Source: Sphingobacteriales bacterium 46-32
GTDB lineage: Bacteria > Bacteroidota > Bacteroidia > Chitinophagales > Chitinophagaceae
DNA: 64,000 nt
Reading direction: 5' to 3'
Assembly (NCBI GenBank): GCA_001898485.1
Contig: MKTY01000018.1
Span: 1-64,000 of the forward strand
Below, piece after piece: positions 45,426 through 53,590 of this stretch (position 1 is its first letter; each line of letters starts with the position of its first letter). The notes beneath the pieces are model-generated. The model saw only the letters and a program-made list of their open reading frames with translations. It was not told the origin of the DNA and searched no databases. Position numbers and translations under genes: made by a program.

Positions 45426-46198
45426 ATGACAATATGTATATGCTCATTTTGCTGGCAATGCTGGGTTCGGCCTTGCTGGTTGTATCGTTTATAGTATTGC
45501 AGATCAGAAATCAGAATAAAGTGTTGTTGCAGAAAAGACGATTGCAGGAAGCAGAGTTGTTTCATCAGAAAGCGTTGCTGGAAGCCATGATCACTTCGCA
45601 GGAGGCAGAACGTAAACGTATTGGCATGGATTTGCATGATGAAGTAGGCGTGGTACTTGCAGCATTGCGTATGAATATGGAAAAAGCTTCAGCTGATAGC
45701 GGGGCTTCTTCTTTTCCTCTACAGTCATTTAAGACGGCTATTGACCGGGTCATGGAAAATGTGAGGCATATAGTCCATTCCCTTTCTCCGCGTATATCAG
45801 GAAGTTTTGGTTTTTATGATGCTCTTCATGAACTGACAGATGTTGTAAACCGCTCCGGCAATATTGTTGTTGAAGTCCGTTTTCCCGAACAACAGCAGCC
45901 GGTATTTGCAGACGGGCAGCATGCCATGGCGCTGTACCGCGTTCTGGCCGAACTGATCAGCAATACCATGAAACATGCATCGGCTACCTTGATAAAAATT
46001 GATGTGACTCTGGCAGATAACCGGTTAGAAATTGAATATAGTGATAATGGTAAAGGAATGGCTTTGGACAACAGGCAGACAAAAGGCATGGGCCTTCACA
46101 ATATAGAGAGCAGGCTCACAATGATCGGTGCCAGCTGGCAGGTGAGTACTGTACCGGACGGGGGATACAGCATGCATATTTCAACACCTTTAAAGTAA
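45422..46198 (+). CDS. NarL-type sensor histidine kinase (HisKA_3)
   Basis: This 258-residue kinase has one N-terminal transmembrane helix (residues 5-27) and the HisKA_3 motif ERKRIGMDLHDEVGVVLAAL, in which the His is the phosphorylation site. The ATPase segment follows with LAELISNTMKHASAT and YSDNGKGMALDNRQTKGMG. It lacks a large sensor domain, so the membrane protein just upstream may provide it. The regulator gene follows after 6 bp. Confidence 0.9.
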   Translation: MNDNMYMLILLAMLGSALLVVSFIVLQIRNQNKVLLQKRRLQEAELFHQKALLEAMITSQEAERKRIGMDLHDEVGVVLAALRMNMEKASADSGASSFPLQSFKTAIDRVMENVRHIVHSLSPRISGSFGFYDALHELTDVVNRSGNIVVEVRFPEQQQPVFADGQHAMALYRVLAELISNTMKHASATLIKIDVTLADNRLEIEYSDNGKGMALDNRQTKGMGLHNIESRLTMIGASWQVSTVPDGGYSMHISTPLK

Positions 46199-46204
46199 AC
46201 GGAT

Positions 46205-46873
46205 ATGACACCCATCCGGATCGCATTGGTAGATGATCAGTTGTTGTTCAGGCAAAGCCTGGCGATGCTGATGCAGGGTGAGCCGGATATAGCCCTTGTG
46301 CTGGAGGCTGATAATGGCGACAGTTGTTTGAAAGGACTAGCCGGTTTGAGCGAGCTCCCCGATATTTTACTGGCAGACATGGAAATGCCCGGCATGGATG
46401 GAATTGAATTAAGTGAAAAATTGCATCAACTCTACCCTTCGGTGAAGCTGATAGTCCTGTCGGTACATGCCAGTGAACGGCTGATAGCCCGCATGATAGA
46501 CCAGGGAGCCTGTGGCTACCTGACCAAAAACTGTGACAGAGCCGAGTTGATGACGGCTTTGTATACGATCCGATCAACCGGCTATTATCTGAATAGTCGT
46601 GTATTGAATGCTATGCGCAATGTATCGCGCAATATTACCATTTCTCCTAAAAATCTCACTGGTGTGCCGGTGGCCTTATCAAAAAGAGAAAAGGAAATAC
46701 TCCATCTTATCTGTAAGGAATACAGTACTTCGGAAATAGCACAGCGCCTCTATCTTAGTCCACGCACGGTGGAAGGGCACCGCAATAACTTGCTTCAGAA
46801 AACCGGTCGCCGCAATACTGCCGGCCTGGTCCTGTTTGCCCTCAAATACCGCCTCTTCGAAACCGCCTACTGA
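46205..46873 (+). CDS. NarL/FixJ-type response regulator
   Basis: This 222-residue response regulator has a receiver domain (acidic pair in LVDDQL and phospho-acceptor Asp in DILLADMEMPGMDGIEL) and a LuxR-type helix-turn-helix (LSKREKEILHLICKEYSTSE then LSPRTVEGHRNNLLQKTG). It is the output of the preceding kinase. A strong terminator immediately follows its stop, ending the cluster. Confidence 0.94.
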   Translation: MTPIRIALVDDQLLFRQSLAMLMQGEPDIALVLEADNGDSCLKGLAGLSELPDILLADMEMPGMDGIELSEKLHQLYPSVKLIVLSVHASERLIARMIDQGACGYLTKNCDRAELMTALYTIRSTGYYLNSRVLNAMRNVSRNITISPKNLTGVPVALSKREKEILHLICKEYSTSEIAQRLYLSPRTVEGHRNNLLQKTGRRNTAGLVLFALKYRLFETAY

Positions 46874-46899
46874 ACCAGGTATTTCTACCTGGTTTTTAA
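46873..46899 (+). terminator. Terminator after the NarL-type regulator
   Basis: AACCAGGTA (46873-46881) and TACCTGGTT (46886-46894) form a perfect 9-bp stem with loop TTTC, followed by TTT. It starts on the last base of the stop codon. Confidence 0.8.
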
Positions 46900-46990
46900 A
46901 AGGAGTGTAACTGCCTGCCTTCTGCCTTTGTATGCAACGTTAATTTGTTGCGCAGCCGGCTGTTTATTGTTAATCTTTAAATCATTTTTT

Positions 46991-47719
46991 ATGCAAAAGG
47001 AAAAGGTCGTTCATGCCGATATCCCATTTCCCGAAAGCCAGATGGAAGAGGTGGTAAGAACAACTCATCCCCCTTACCAGTATATATGCCGGCTTGAAAG
47101 CAGTTTTCACAATGCCAGTACATCAGGTACCGGAACGCTCATTGGAGACCGCTATGTACTTACAGCCGCACATAACCTGCTCAACGATACTTATGGCAAG
47201 GCAACAGAAGTTCGTGTTACCCCAGGTCAGACAGGTGGTCGTCTGCCTTTTGGGCAGCAGATGGCTGATGCTTTTTTTTATACAGAAGAATATGCCACGC
47301 ATCCCGCTCCATATCCTGCCGGCGATGGCGTAATCGATTACACCCGTTTTATTTATGATTATGCAGTAATACGCCTGCCTAAGCCTTTTTTCAGGGAAAA
47401 CCCATTGGGTCCCTATGTGGCTTCATTCAGAGAGCTTGACAGAAAACCGGGACTTATCATTGGTTATCCTGGCTGCAAACCTGCCGGCACCATGTGGGAG
47501 GCAAGGCACCCTATCCAGGCCAACGCAGATCAGGAAGAGCTTCTTTTTTATCGTATCTCTACCTGTCCCGGCGACAGTGGGGCAGCGGTTCTCTGCGATG
47601 TGAATGAACAACTGCGTATTGTAGGCGTTCATGTGGCCGGTTCCGAATTTCTTCAATCCAATTTCGGTGTTCGCATCAATGACGAAGTATACAGCAATAT
47701 TCGTAAGTGGATAAGCTGA
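46991..47719 (+). CDS. Trypsin-like serine peptidase (S1/V8-type)
   Basis: This 242-residue chymotrypsin-fold peptidase has the triad His61 in LTAAHNLL, Asp123 in IYDYAVI and Ser196 in CPGDSGAAV, matching the V8/S1B type. Start choice is uncertain. ATG 46991 follows an A/T-rich leader like those before other genes here, but a longer frame from 46928 would add a hydrophobic N-terminus that could be a signal anchor. The next gene starts 68 bp after its stop. The substrate is unknown. Confidence 0.8.
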   Translation: MQKEKVVHADIPFPESQMEEVVRTTHPPYQYICRLESSFHNASTSGTGTLIGDRYVLTAAHNLLNDTYGKATEVRVTPGQTGGRLPFGQQMADAFFYTEEYATHPAPYPAGDGVIDYTRFIYDYAVIRLPKPFFRENPLGPYVASFRELDRKPGLIIGYPGCKPAGTMWEARHPIQANADQEELLFYRISTCPGDSGAAVLCDVNEQLRIVGVHVAGSEFLQSNFGVRINDEVYSNIRKWIS

Positions 47720-47787
47720 TCGCTTCACCGCATCCTGCATTCAACTATTCATTTATCGTTTTTCTTAACCATTTAAAACCTATCATT

Positions 47788-48642
47788 ATGGGACAGGGAC
47801 CTTCTATTCAACAAATGGCCGAAAAAGAACAGGCCTTCCGTGATTACCTCACAAAAATCAGGGGTGAGCTCGAAAAAGATAAAGAGAAAGACACGCAAAA
47901 CCTGCAGGTCGAAATCGACAATTTTTACCACAAAGGTGGCTGGGAGTATAAGCCAATGCTCCAGCTCGATAAGGTAGAAGTGCAGCAGGTGTCTTCCTGG
48001 TCGCTCGACAACATTGTAAAAATGCTGAATGGTGTATCGTCGGCCATATTCGGTACAGATGATCCGCCCGAAGGAGTAAAAGTGGAAAAGCCTTCCGACC
48101 TTACCAAATCCATGCAATACCTGGATAACCTCTCACTCCTGCTGGTGAGCAAGGCTTTTTCAGTGATTCAGGGTATCCTGGAAACCTTTGCCACCGAATC
48201 ATCGTACAAAGGACAATCTATTACCAAAGTGGAGGTAGTGGCTCCGGGCATTACCCTGTTTGTTTCCATTCGTTCGGATGTCTGGAAGAACCGGGGCTTC
48301 TTTAACAATGATTCCATTGCGCAGTACCTGTTTATCGTACGCTCTTACTTCTCTCTGCAACAGGCCGGCGATATATCAAAGATCAACGATATACAGGCCT
48401 ACGAAGAGCTGAAGACCGCTTTCCGTATACGCATTTCAGCATTGAGTGACCGGATCGCCAATCCTGAAACACCCTTCTCGGCTATGGAAGAGCTGGATCA
48501 GGAGCTGGGTTTCTATGCTAACAAACTGAGTGAGATCCAGGGCATGATCGAATCGCTGGAAACGAAGAAAAATGCCGAACTCCGTCGCTCATTGCGTCAG
48601 GCAACGCAAAAACGACTCAGAGAAGTGGCCCAGCCGGCTTAA
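47788..48642 (+). CDS. Hypothetical helical protein following the serine peptidase
   Basis: This 284-residue, soluble, mainly helical protein starts at ATG 47788 (MGQGPSIQQMAEKEQAF); the longer frame from 47707 adds unsupported residues overlapping the peptidase gene. It contains a long charged N-terminal helix, a central domain with ITKVEVVAPGITLFVSIR and a basic coiled C-terminus (LRRSLRQATQKRLREV). No family was recognised. A strong terminator follows, so it may be co-transcribed with the peptidase and act as a partner, which is an inference from adjacency. Confidence 0.65.
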   Translation: MGQGPSIQQMAEKEQAFRDYLTKIRGELEKDKEKDTQNLQVEIDNFYHKGGWEYKPMLQLDKVEVQQVSSWSLDNIVKMLNGVSSAIFGTDDPPEGVKVEKPSDLTKSMQYLDNLSLLLVSKAFSVIQGILETFATESSYKGQSITKVEVVAPGITLFVSIRSDVWKNRGFFNNDSIAQYLFIVRSYFSLQQAGDISKINDIQAYEELKTAFRIRISALSDRIANPETPFSAMEELDQELGFYANKLSEIQGMIESLETKKNAELRRSLRQATQKRLREVAQPA

Positions 48643-48666
48643 GGATCTACAGTACCGGTTATACAG

Positions 48667-48697
48667 GAAGCCCGGCTTATCAGGCCGGGCTTCTCAT
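48667..48697. terminator. Terminator after the 284-residue protein gene
   Basis: GAAGCCCGGC (48667-48676) pairs with GCCGGGCTTC (48684-48693), a perfect 10-bp GC-rich stem, about 25 bp after the upstream stop. It is followed by a T-containing stretch. Confidence 0.75.
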
Positions 48698-48767
48698 TAT
48701 ATGTTTTTGTGTTTGGGTGTAAAAATCCCGGTATGATATATTATGGATTAAAAAAAATCTAACATCG

Positions 48768-51209
48768 CTATCTAATCAGCAGGATATTCCCCTTTTTGGT
48801 AATAACCTTACCGGTATAATCTACCCCCTGTACCATGTATACAAAGTTTCCGCTGCTTTGCGGTTGTCCTCCTATCATGCCATCCCAGCCACGGCCCATG
48901 CCTGATGTACTGAATATCAGCTGTCCCCAACGATTGAACACACGGAAATAATTAAGCCGTGTAATACCTACGCATACGGGCATAATCACATCATTGAGTC
49001 CGTCTGCGTTGGGTGTAAAGGCATTGGGCATGAATATATCGGCAGCCGTTTTGAAGATTTTTACCGTAATGTTATCGGAAGCTGAGCAGCCGGCTGCCGT
49101 ACTGGCGGTAGCTACATAGGTAATCTGATCGGGGCTGCTGCTGTTGAATGTTGCTACAGGATTGGCAATAGCCGTATTGTTTAGATAGCTGGCAGGTGTC
49201 CAGGAAAAAATATTGGCTTCCGCACTATTGGCACTGGCTTGTAACTGTAGTGGCTGACCAATGACCACGCTGGTGTCGTTGCCGGCAAATACTATAATTT
49301 TAGGAGCTACGTGTATAGGTAAACGGGCTATATAGGCGTTGGGACAACCGGCGTTGTAGACAGAGAGCAGTAAGGCCGTACTGCTGGCAGGAGTGACCGT
49401 ACCGGTAATGGTATATGGCTGCACAGGAACGCTACCATTCCCCGATGCGAGCACTATAGACGGGTTACTCCAGGTGTAGCTGGTACCAGTAGTTATACTG
49501 GCTGTGAATGCAGCTGATTTCCCATAGCAAATCGATGCTGTGTCGGGTACAAATGCAGCGGCAGCAATAGGAGTCGGAAAATAGTGAATGCTGGCCGTAA
49601 GGCTGGTGTCGGCAGGGCAGACCCCGCTTTTTACAATCACACGATAATGAGTTGTTGTGGTAATTGTACCTGGTTGAAAGGACTGCTGCTGCCCCGCTGC
49701 GTAAAGATTACTCCAGTTGATATTATCTGTTGATGACTGCCAGTTCTGCACATTACCATTGCTGGCGTTTAACTGCAGGGTGGGCCGGGTAGTTTCACCC
49801 TGGCAGATATTGGTGTTGGCAGGAGAAAGGCTGCCTCCGGCAGACTGAGTGTTGACTGTAATGACAGCCGCATGACTGGTGTCGATACTACAGGTATTGC
49901 CATTTTGAATCAGTGCTGCATAATGTGTGGTCGTCTGCAGGTTTTGTGCGAGATAGCTATTGCCTGTAATATTCAGGCTGCTCCAGTTAACACCATCTGT
50001 TGATGATAGCCAATTGAGCACACTGCCTCTGTAACCCGCAGTAGTAAGCAGTGTACTGTTGTTGCCGGCACAAACAACTGCATCACTGTTTACCTGACCT
50101 GCAATAGTGGGTAATGTGGTGGTGACGGCCAGCGTATCTTTCAGGTTGGCACAACTATTAGCCTGCTGCACGATGATGTTGCCTCCGTTGTTTCCCACTT
50201 TTACCCGAATCGTATTGGTATTGGCGCCGGAAAGAATAGTCCATCCTGCCGGAACTGTCCAGTTGTAAGTGGCGCCTGCCAGAGCAGGTATGGAATAAGT
50301 AAGTTCGCTATTGGTACAGGCGGTAGGGCTGCCACTTATTTCAAGACCAGCGCAGGTATTGCGCAAAGCCACATAAGCATAGGCGAAATGCGCGCCGGGC
50401 GTACAGTTGTCTGCTTCGAATGTAAGGGTTACCTGCTGTCCGCGATAAGGCGAAAGATCAAAAGTGACTTCTGTCCAGTTTTTTGTCCATACATCCTGCA
50501 GCCAGGTACCCGCATTATTGTTGGTACCGGAATAGGAAAGAAATAAAACCGGACTGTTGGTAAACCCATTAGCCAGAGCAGCGGCCGTATCCAGTGTGGC
50601 TCCTGTAGAGGTGTTACCGCCATTATTACCCGCATTGTTCAGGGTAGGCAGGTAATACTCCGGAGAAGCACAGCTGATAACACCGGCACTCGTACGTAGG
50701 GTGGCTTTAAAAAGTGGTTGCTGATTGGAATTATGTGTACCATTTTCCAGTACCAGTGCATAGGCATAGGTCATGGTATAAGGCACTGCCGCGGAGCCGG
50801 CTGGCACATTGATGGTGTAGGTTATGGCCCGGGTAAAACCACCCGGGTTGCGATTCGTTGAATTGAGATCGTGCGAATTGGTGGTTGATCCCAGCTGCAC
50901 GGAATAATTATAAGCATATCCATTGATGACAGGGATGGTGGGAAATCCGCCAAAATGGTCGTTGAAGGAACTGGTAATGACCTGGATGCCGGTATTGGAA
51001 AGACTGTATTCTGGTATAGTCGTAACCCCATTATTTGGAAGCGGATAATTCATAACAGCACCACCAACCAAGCCGGTACTTGCCGACCAGTTATATAAAT
51101 CTCCCGTAGAAAAATTAATATTAACCGGACAGGTTTGGTCCTGGCTATGGGCTGATGTAACCAATAGCAGCAAGAAGGGTAACCAAAAGGTCGCTCGTTT
51201 ATGGGGCAT
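48768..51209 (-). CDS. Large secreted protein with T9SS type B sorting domain
   Basis: This 813-residue exported protein has a signal peptide (residues 1-22, ending AHS). Next comes a beta-rich N-terminal region whose LTFEADNCTPGAHFAYAYVA segment fits a jelly-roll adhesin or receptor-like fold. Repeated Ig-like/PKD-type units with GTSYTWSNP-like cores follow. The C-terminal gliding-motility-associated domain contains NAFTPNADGLNDV and FNRWGQLIF and ends in GNILLIR, marking export and surface anchoring by type IX secretion. The ligand is unknown. Confidence 0.88.
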   Translation of the reverse strand: MPHKRATFWLPFLLLLVTSAHSQDQTCPVNINFSTGDLYNWSASTGLVGGAVMNYPLPNNGVTTIPEYSLSNTGIQVITSSFNDHFGGFPTIPVINGYAYNYSVQLGSTTNSHDLNSTNRNPGGFTRAITYTINVPAGSAAVPYTMTYAYALVLENGTHNSNQQPLFKATLRTSAGVISCASPEYYLPTLNNAGNNGGNTSTGATLDTAAALANGFTNSPVLFLSYSGTNNNAGTWLQDVWTKNWTEVTFDLSPYRGQQVTLTFEADNCTPGAHFAYAYVALRNTCAGLEISGSPTACTNSELTYSIPALAGATYNWTVPAGWTILSGANTNTIRVKVGNNGGNIIVQQANSCANLKDTLAVTTTLPTIAGQVNSDAVVCAGNNSTLLTTAGYRGSVLNWLSSTDGVNWSSLNITGNSYLAQNLQTTTHYAALIQNGNTCSIDTSHAAVITVNTQSAGGSLSPANTNICQGETTRPTLQLNASNGNVQNWQSSTDNINWSNLYAAGQQQSFQPGTITTTTHYRVIVKSGVCPADTSLTASIHYFPTPIAAAAFVPDTASICYGKSAAFTASITTGTSYTWSNPSIVLASGNGSVPVQPYTITGTVTPASSTALLLSVYNAGCPNAYIARLPIHVAPKIIVFAGNDTSVVIGQPLQLQASANSAEANIFSWTPASYLNNTAIANPVATFNSSSPDQITYVATASTAAGCSASDNITVKIFKTAADIFMPNAFTPNADGLNDVIMPVCVGITRLNYFRVFNRWGQLIFSTSGMGRGWDGMIGGQPQSSGNFVYMVQGVDYTGKVITKKGNILLIR

Positions 51210-51669
51210 ACAGTATAAAAGTAACAGTTCGGCATTGAAAACGTCTGCCGGATCGACGATCTCCGGTTTTGACCCGGTGATCTTTTAGTGCAAACGGTTT
51301 CTTTGGCTCAAAATTGCAGCCACAGCAAGGATAACAGTTGGAGAGGAGTACTGTTGCCGAAGCACAGCATTCTTTTCAAAAGTACTGATTTCAACGATTC
51401 AGTCAAGACGGCCGCAGGAGCGGATCAGGGTAAGGAGCCACCTGTTTGACTACACGGATAGATGGAGATAACTGCTGACTCAAAAGAACGGAAGCAGAGT
51501 TTAGAAATGGCCAACTGATGTTGTGAAAACCATTTTTGTTTAAAATAAATAATTGCAAATCATTGATTTTTATATTATTTAAATTTATTCAATTTTCAAA
51601 GACCATAGGGGAATCAATCTATAATATTTATCTTGTGGACTCGTTTTAGTACAGCCTTTTTTTGATTTT
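51210..51669. other. 460-bp divergent gap between the T9SS gene and the DUF3857 pair
   Basis: No gene is supported. The half next to the DUF3857 gene is AT-rich (around 51540-51600) and is the likely promoter area for that gene. No hairpin or repeat of note was found. Confidence 0.5.
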
Positions 51670-53583
51670 ATGAACCTACCCACCACCCGAAACATTGCAC
51701 TCGCAACTACGAAATACTGCACTGCCATCTTTTTGTATCTGTTTTTTTCACTTTCTGCTATGGCCCAATCCAGTGATGAGGAGAATCCGAATATTTCCCT
51801 GCAGGAAGTAAAGAGAGAATTTGTTGTTATTGCAGGAAATAGCGAACATCCTGTTCTTATCAAAGAAGAATCGAATCTGACTTATTACTGCAAAGAATAT
51901 CGGGCAACTGTGCAGGTAGCGGAGTTCTATAATGATATGGAGACGCTCGATGATGTTGATATCCTGGTCGATGGATCTAAAAAACATGGCATCATTCCCA
52001 AAAAAGAGTTTTATGAGTCTGATGGTATCTTTTATTCAGATGCAAGGGTCTGTTATTTTAATTTACCACTGAAAAATCAGGGTTCGGTTTCTACAGTAAG
52101 GTTTAAAAAAACCTACCTGGATCCTAAATATTTTGCAAGCATTCATTTTTTACAACCTCAGCCGGTGACAAAAGGTGAGGTGGTCATCAGGGTACCTTCC
52201 TGGATGAAACTGGATATAAAAGAATACAATTTCGGGCAATATGGTATTCAAAAGCAGGTATCACAGCAAGGTAGCGAAACTGTATACCGGTTTGTGATGG
52301 AAAATTTGCCCGCGCTAAAACGGGAGCCATTTTCTCCAGGCTTTACGCATTATTCTCCCCACATACTTATTATGACCCGGTATGCAGAAACTCAACAGGG
52401 GCGCCAGAATTATTTTAATACGCTCAATGATCAGTATGCATGGTACCATCAACTGATCATGGATGCGAGAAACGATGAGCCTTTTGTAAAAGAAAAGGCT
52501 CAGGAGATTACGAAAGGACTTTCTGCAGATGCTGATAAAGTGCGTCATATCTTTCAATGGGTACAGGACAATATCCGCTACATTGCTTTCGAAGACGGTA
52601 TTGCGGGATTCAGACCCGAGAAGGGAAGTGAAGTGATGCGGAAAAAATACGGCGACTGTAAAGGAATGGCCAATTTGCTGGTAGAAATGCTTCAATCGAT
52701 TGGGCTCGATGCCCGGCATTGCTGGATTGGAACCCGTCATTTGGTGTACGATTACAGCACTCCTTCACTCGCAGTCGACAATCATATGATTGCCGTCTGG
52801 ATGAACAATAAGAAACCAGTATATCTTGATGCAACCGAAAAGTATATCGGGATAGACGAACTGGCCGAACGTATTCAGGGACGGCAGACACTCATCGAAG
52901 ACAATGCCAATTACATTCTTGACAGAGTGCCTGTACGGGAACCCGGCCAGAATACTTTGTTTGAAAAACGATCGCTTTCTATCGAAGGGAATAACCTAAA
53001 AGGACATGTAATACAAAGCTGGAAAGGGGAGAACAGGGTCGCGTTGCTGGAAGGCATTAACAGCATTAAACAGGAAAATCAGAACATCGTACTGAAAAAT
53101 TATCTGTCCAGAGGAAAGAATAACTTTGAGATCAGTAATCTCCGCATAAATAATTTGACTGATTATAATAATGAGCTGAGTGTTGAATATGATTTAAACT
53201 GGAAAAATGTGCTGGCAGCGTTTAATAATGAAGCATACCTCGAACTGGATAATCGCCGCAAATTTGAGGATCTCAAAATTGATACCGCCAAACGTAAGCT
53301 GCCCTACTGGTTTCAGTTTAAAGATCATATTGTTTTTGAGACAACTTTAAGAATACCGGCCGATAAAAAAGTGACCGGCATTCCTGCATCCTTAAAGATT
53401 GAGCGACCAGGGTATCGGTTTTCAGGATCATACTCGGTAAACGACACTGCATTGGTTTATCGCTGCGAAATCGCATTGCTGAATACAGTACTCGGTACCG
53501 GTGAGTTTCGCCAGTGGAATGAAGATGTACTTCAATTAAAAGATTTCTATAATCAGCAAATCGTCTTAACTACCCGCAAATAA
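51670..53583 (+). CDS. DUF3857 protein with transglutaminase-like domain
   Basis: This 637-residue exported protein has a signal peptide (ending SAMAQ near residue 33), an N-terminal DUF3857 domain and a central transglutaminase-like domain. The catalytic triad is intact: C330 in GDCKGMA, H372 in DNHMIA and D387 in VYLDAT. The C-terminal third is beta-rich. It is followed after 7 bp by a second DUF3857 gene, a pairing common in Bacteroidota. The substrate is unknown; cell-envelope peptide processing is plausible. Confidence 0.85.
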   Translation: MNLPTTRNIALATTKYCTAIFLYLFFSLSAMAQSSDEENPNISLQEVKREFVVIAGNSEHPVLIKEESNLTYYCKEYRATVQVAEFYNDMETLDDVDILVDGSKKHGIIPKKEFYESDGIFYSDARVCYFNLPLKNQGSVSTVRFKKTYLDPKYFASIHFLQPQPVTKGEVVIRVPSWMKLDIKEYNFGQYGIQKQVSQQGSETVYRFVMENLPALKREPFSPGFTHYSPHILIMTRYAETQQGRQNYFNTLNDQYAWYHQLIMDARNDEPFVKEKAQEITKGLSADADKVRHIFQWVQDNIRYIAFEDGIAGFRPEKGSEVMRKKYGDCKGMANLLVEMLQSIGLDARHCWIGTRHLVYDYSTPSLAVDNHMIAVWMNNKKPVYLDATEKYIGIDELAERIQGRQTLIEDNANYILDRVPVREPGQNTLFEKRSLSIEGNNLKGHVIQSWKGENRVALLEGINSIKQENQNIVLKNYLSRGKNNFEISNLRINNLTDYNNELSVEYDLNWKNVLAAFNNEAYLELDNRRKFEDLKIDTAKRKLPYWFQFKDHIVFETTLRIPADKKVTGIPASLKIERPGYRFSGSYSVNDTALVYRCEIALLNTVLGTGEFRQWNEDVLQLKDFYNQQIVLTTRK

Positions 53584-53590
53584 TTTTTAT

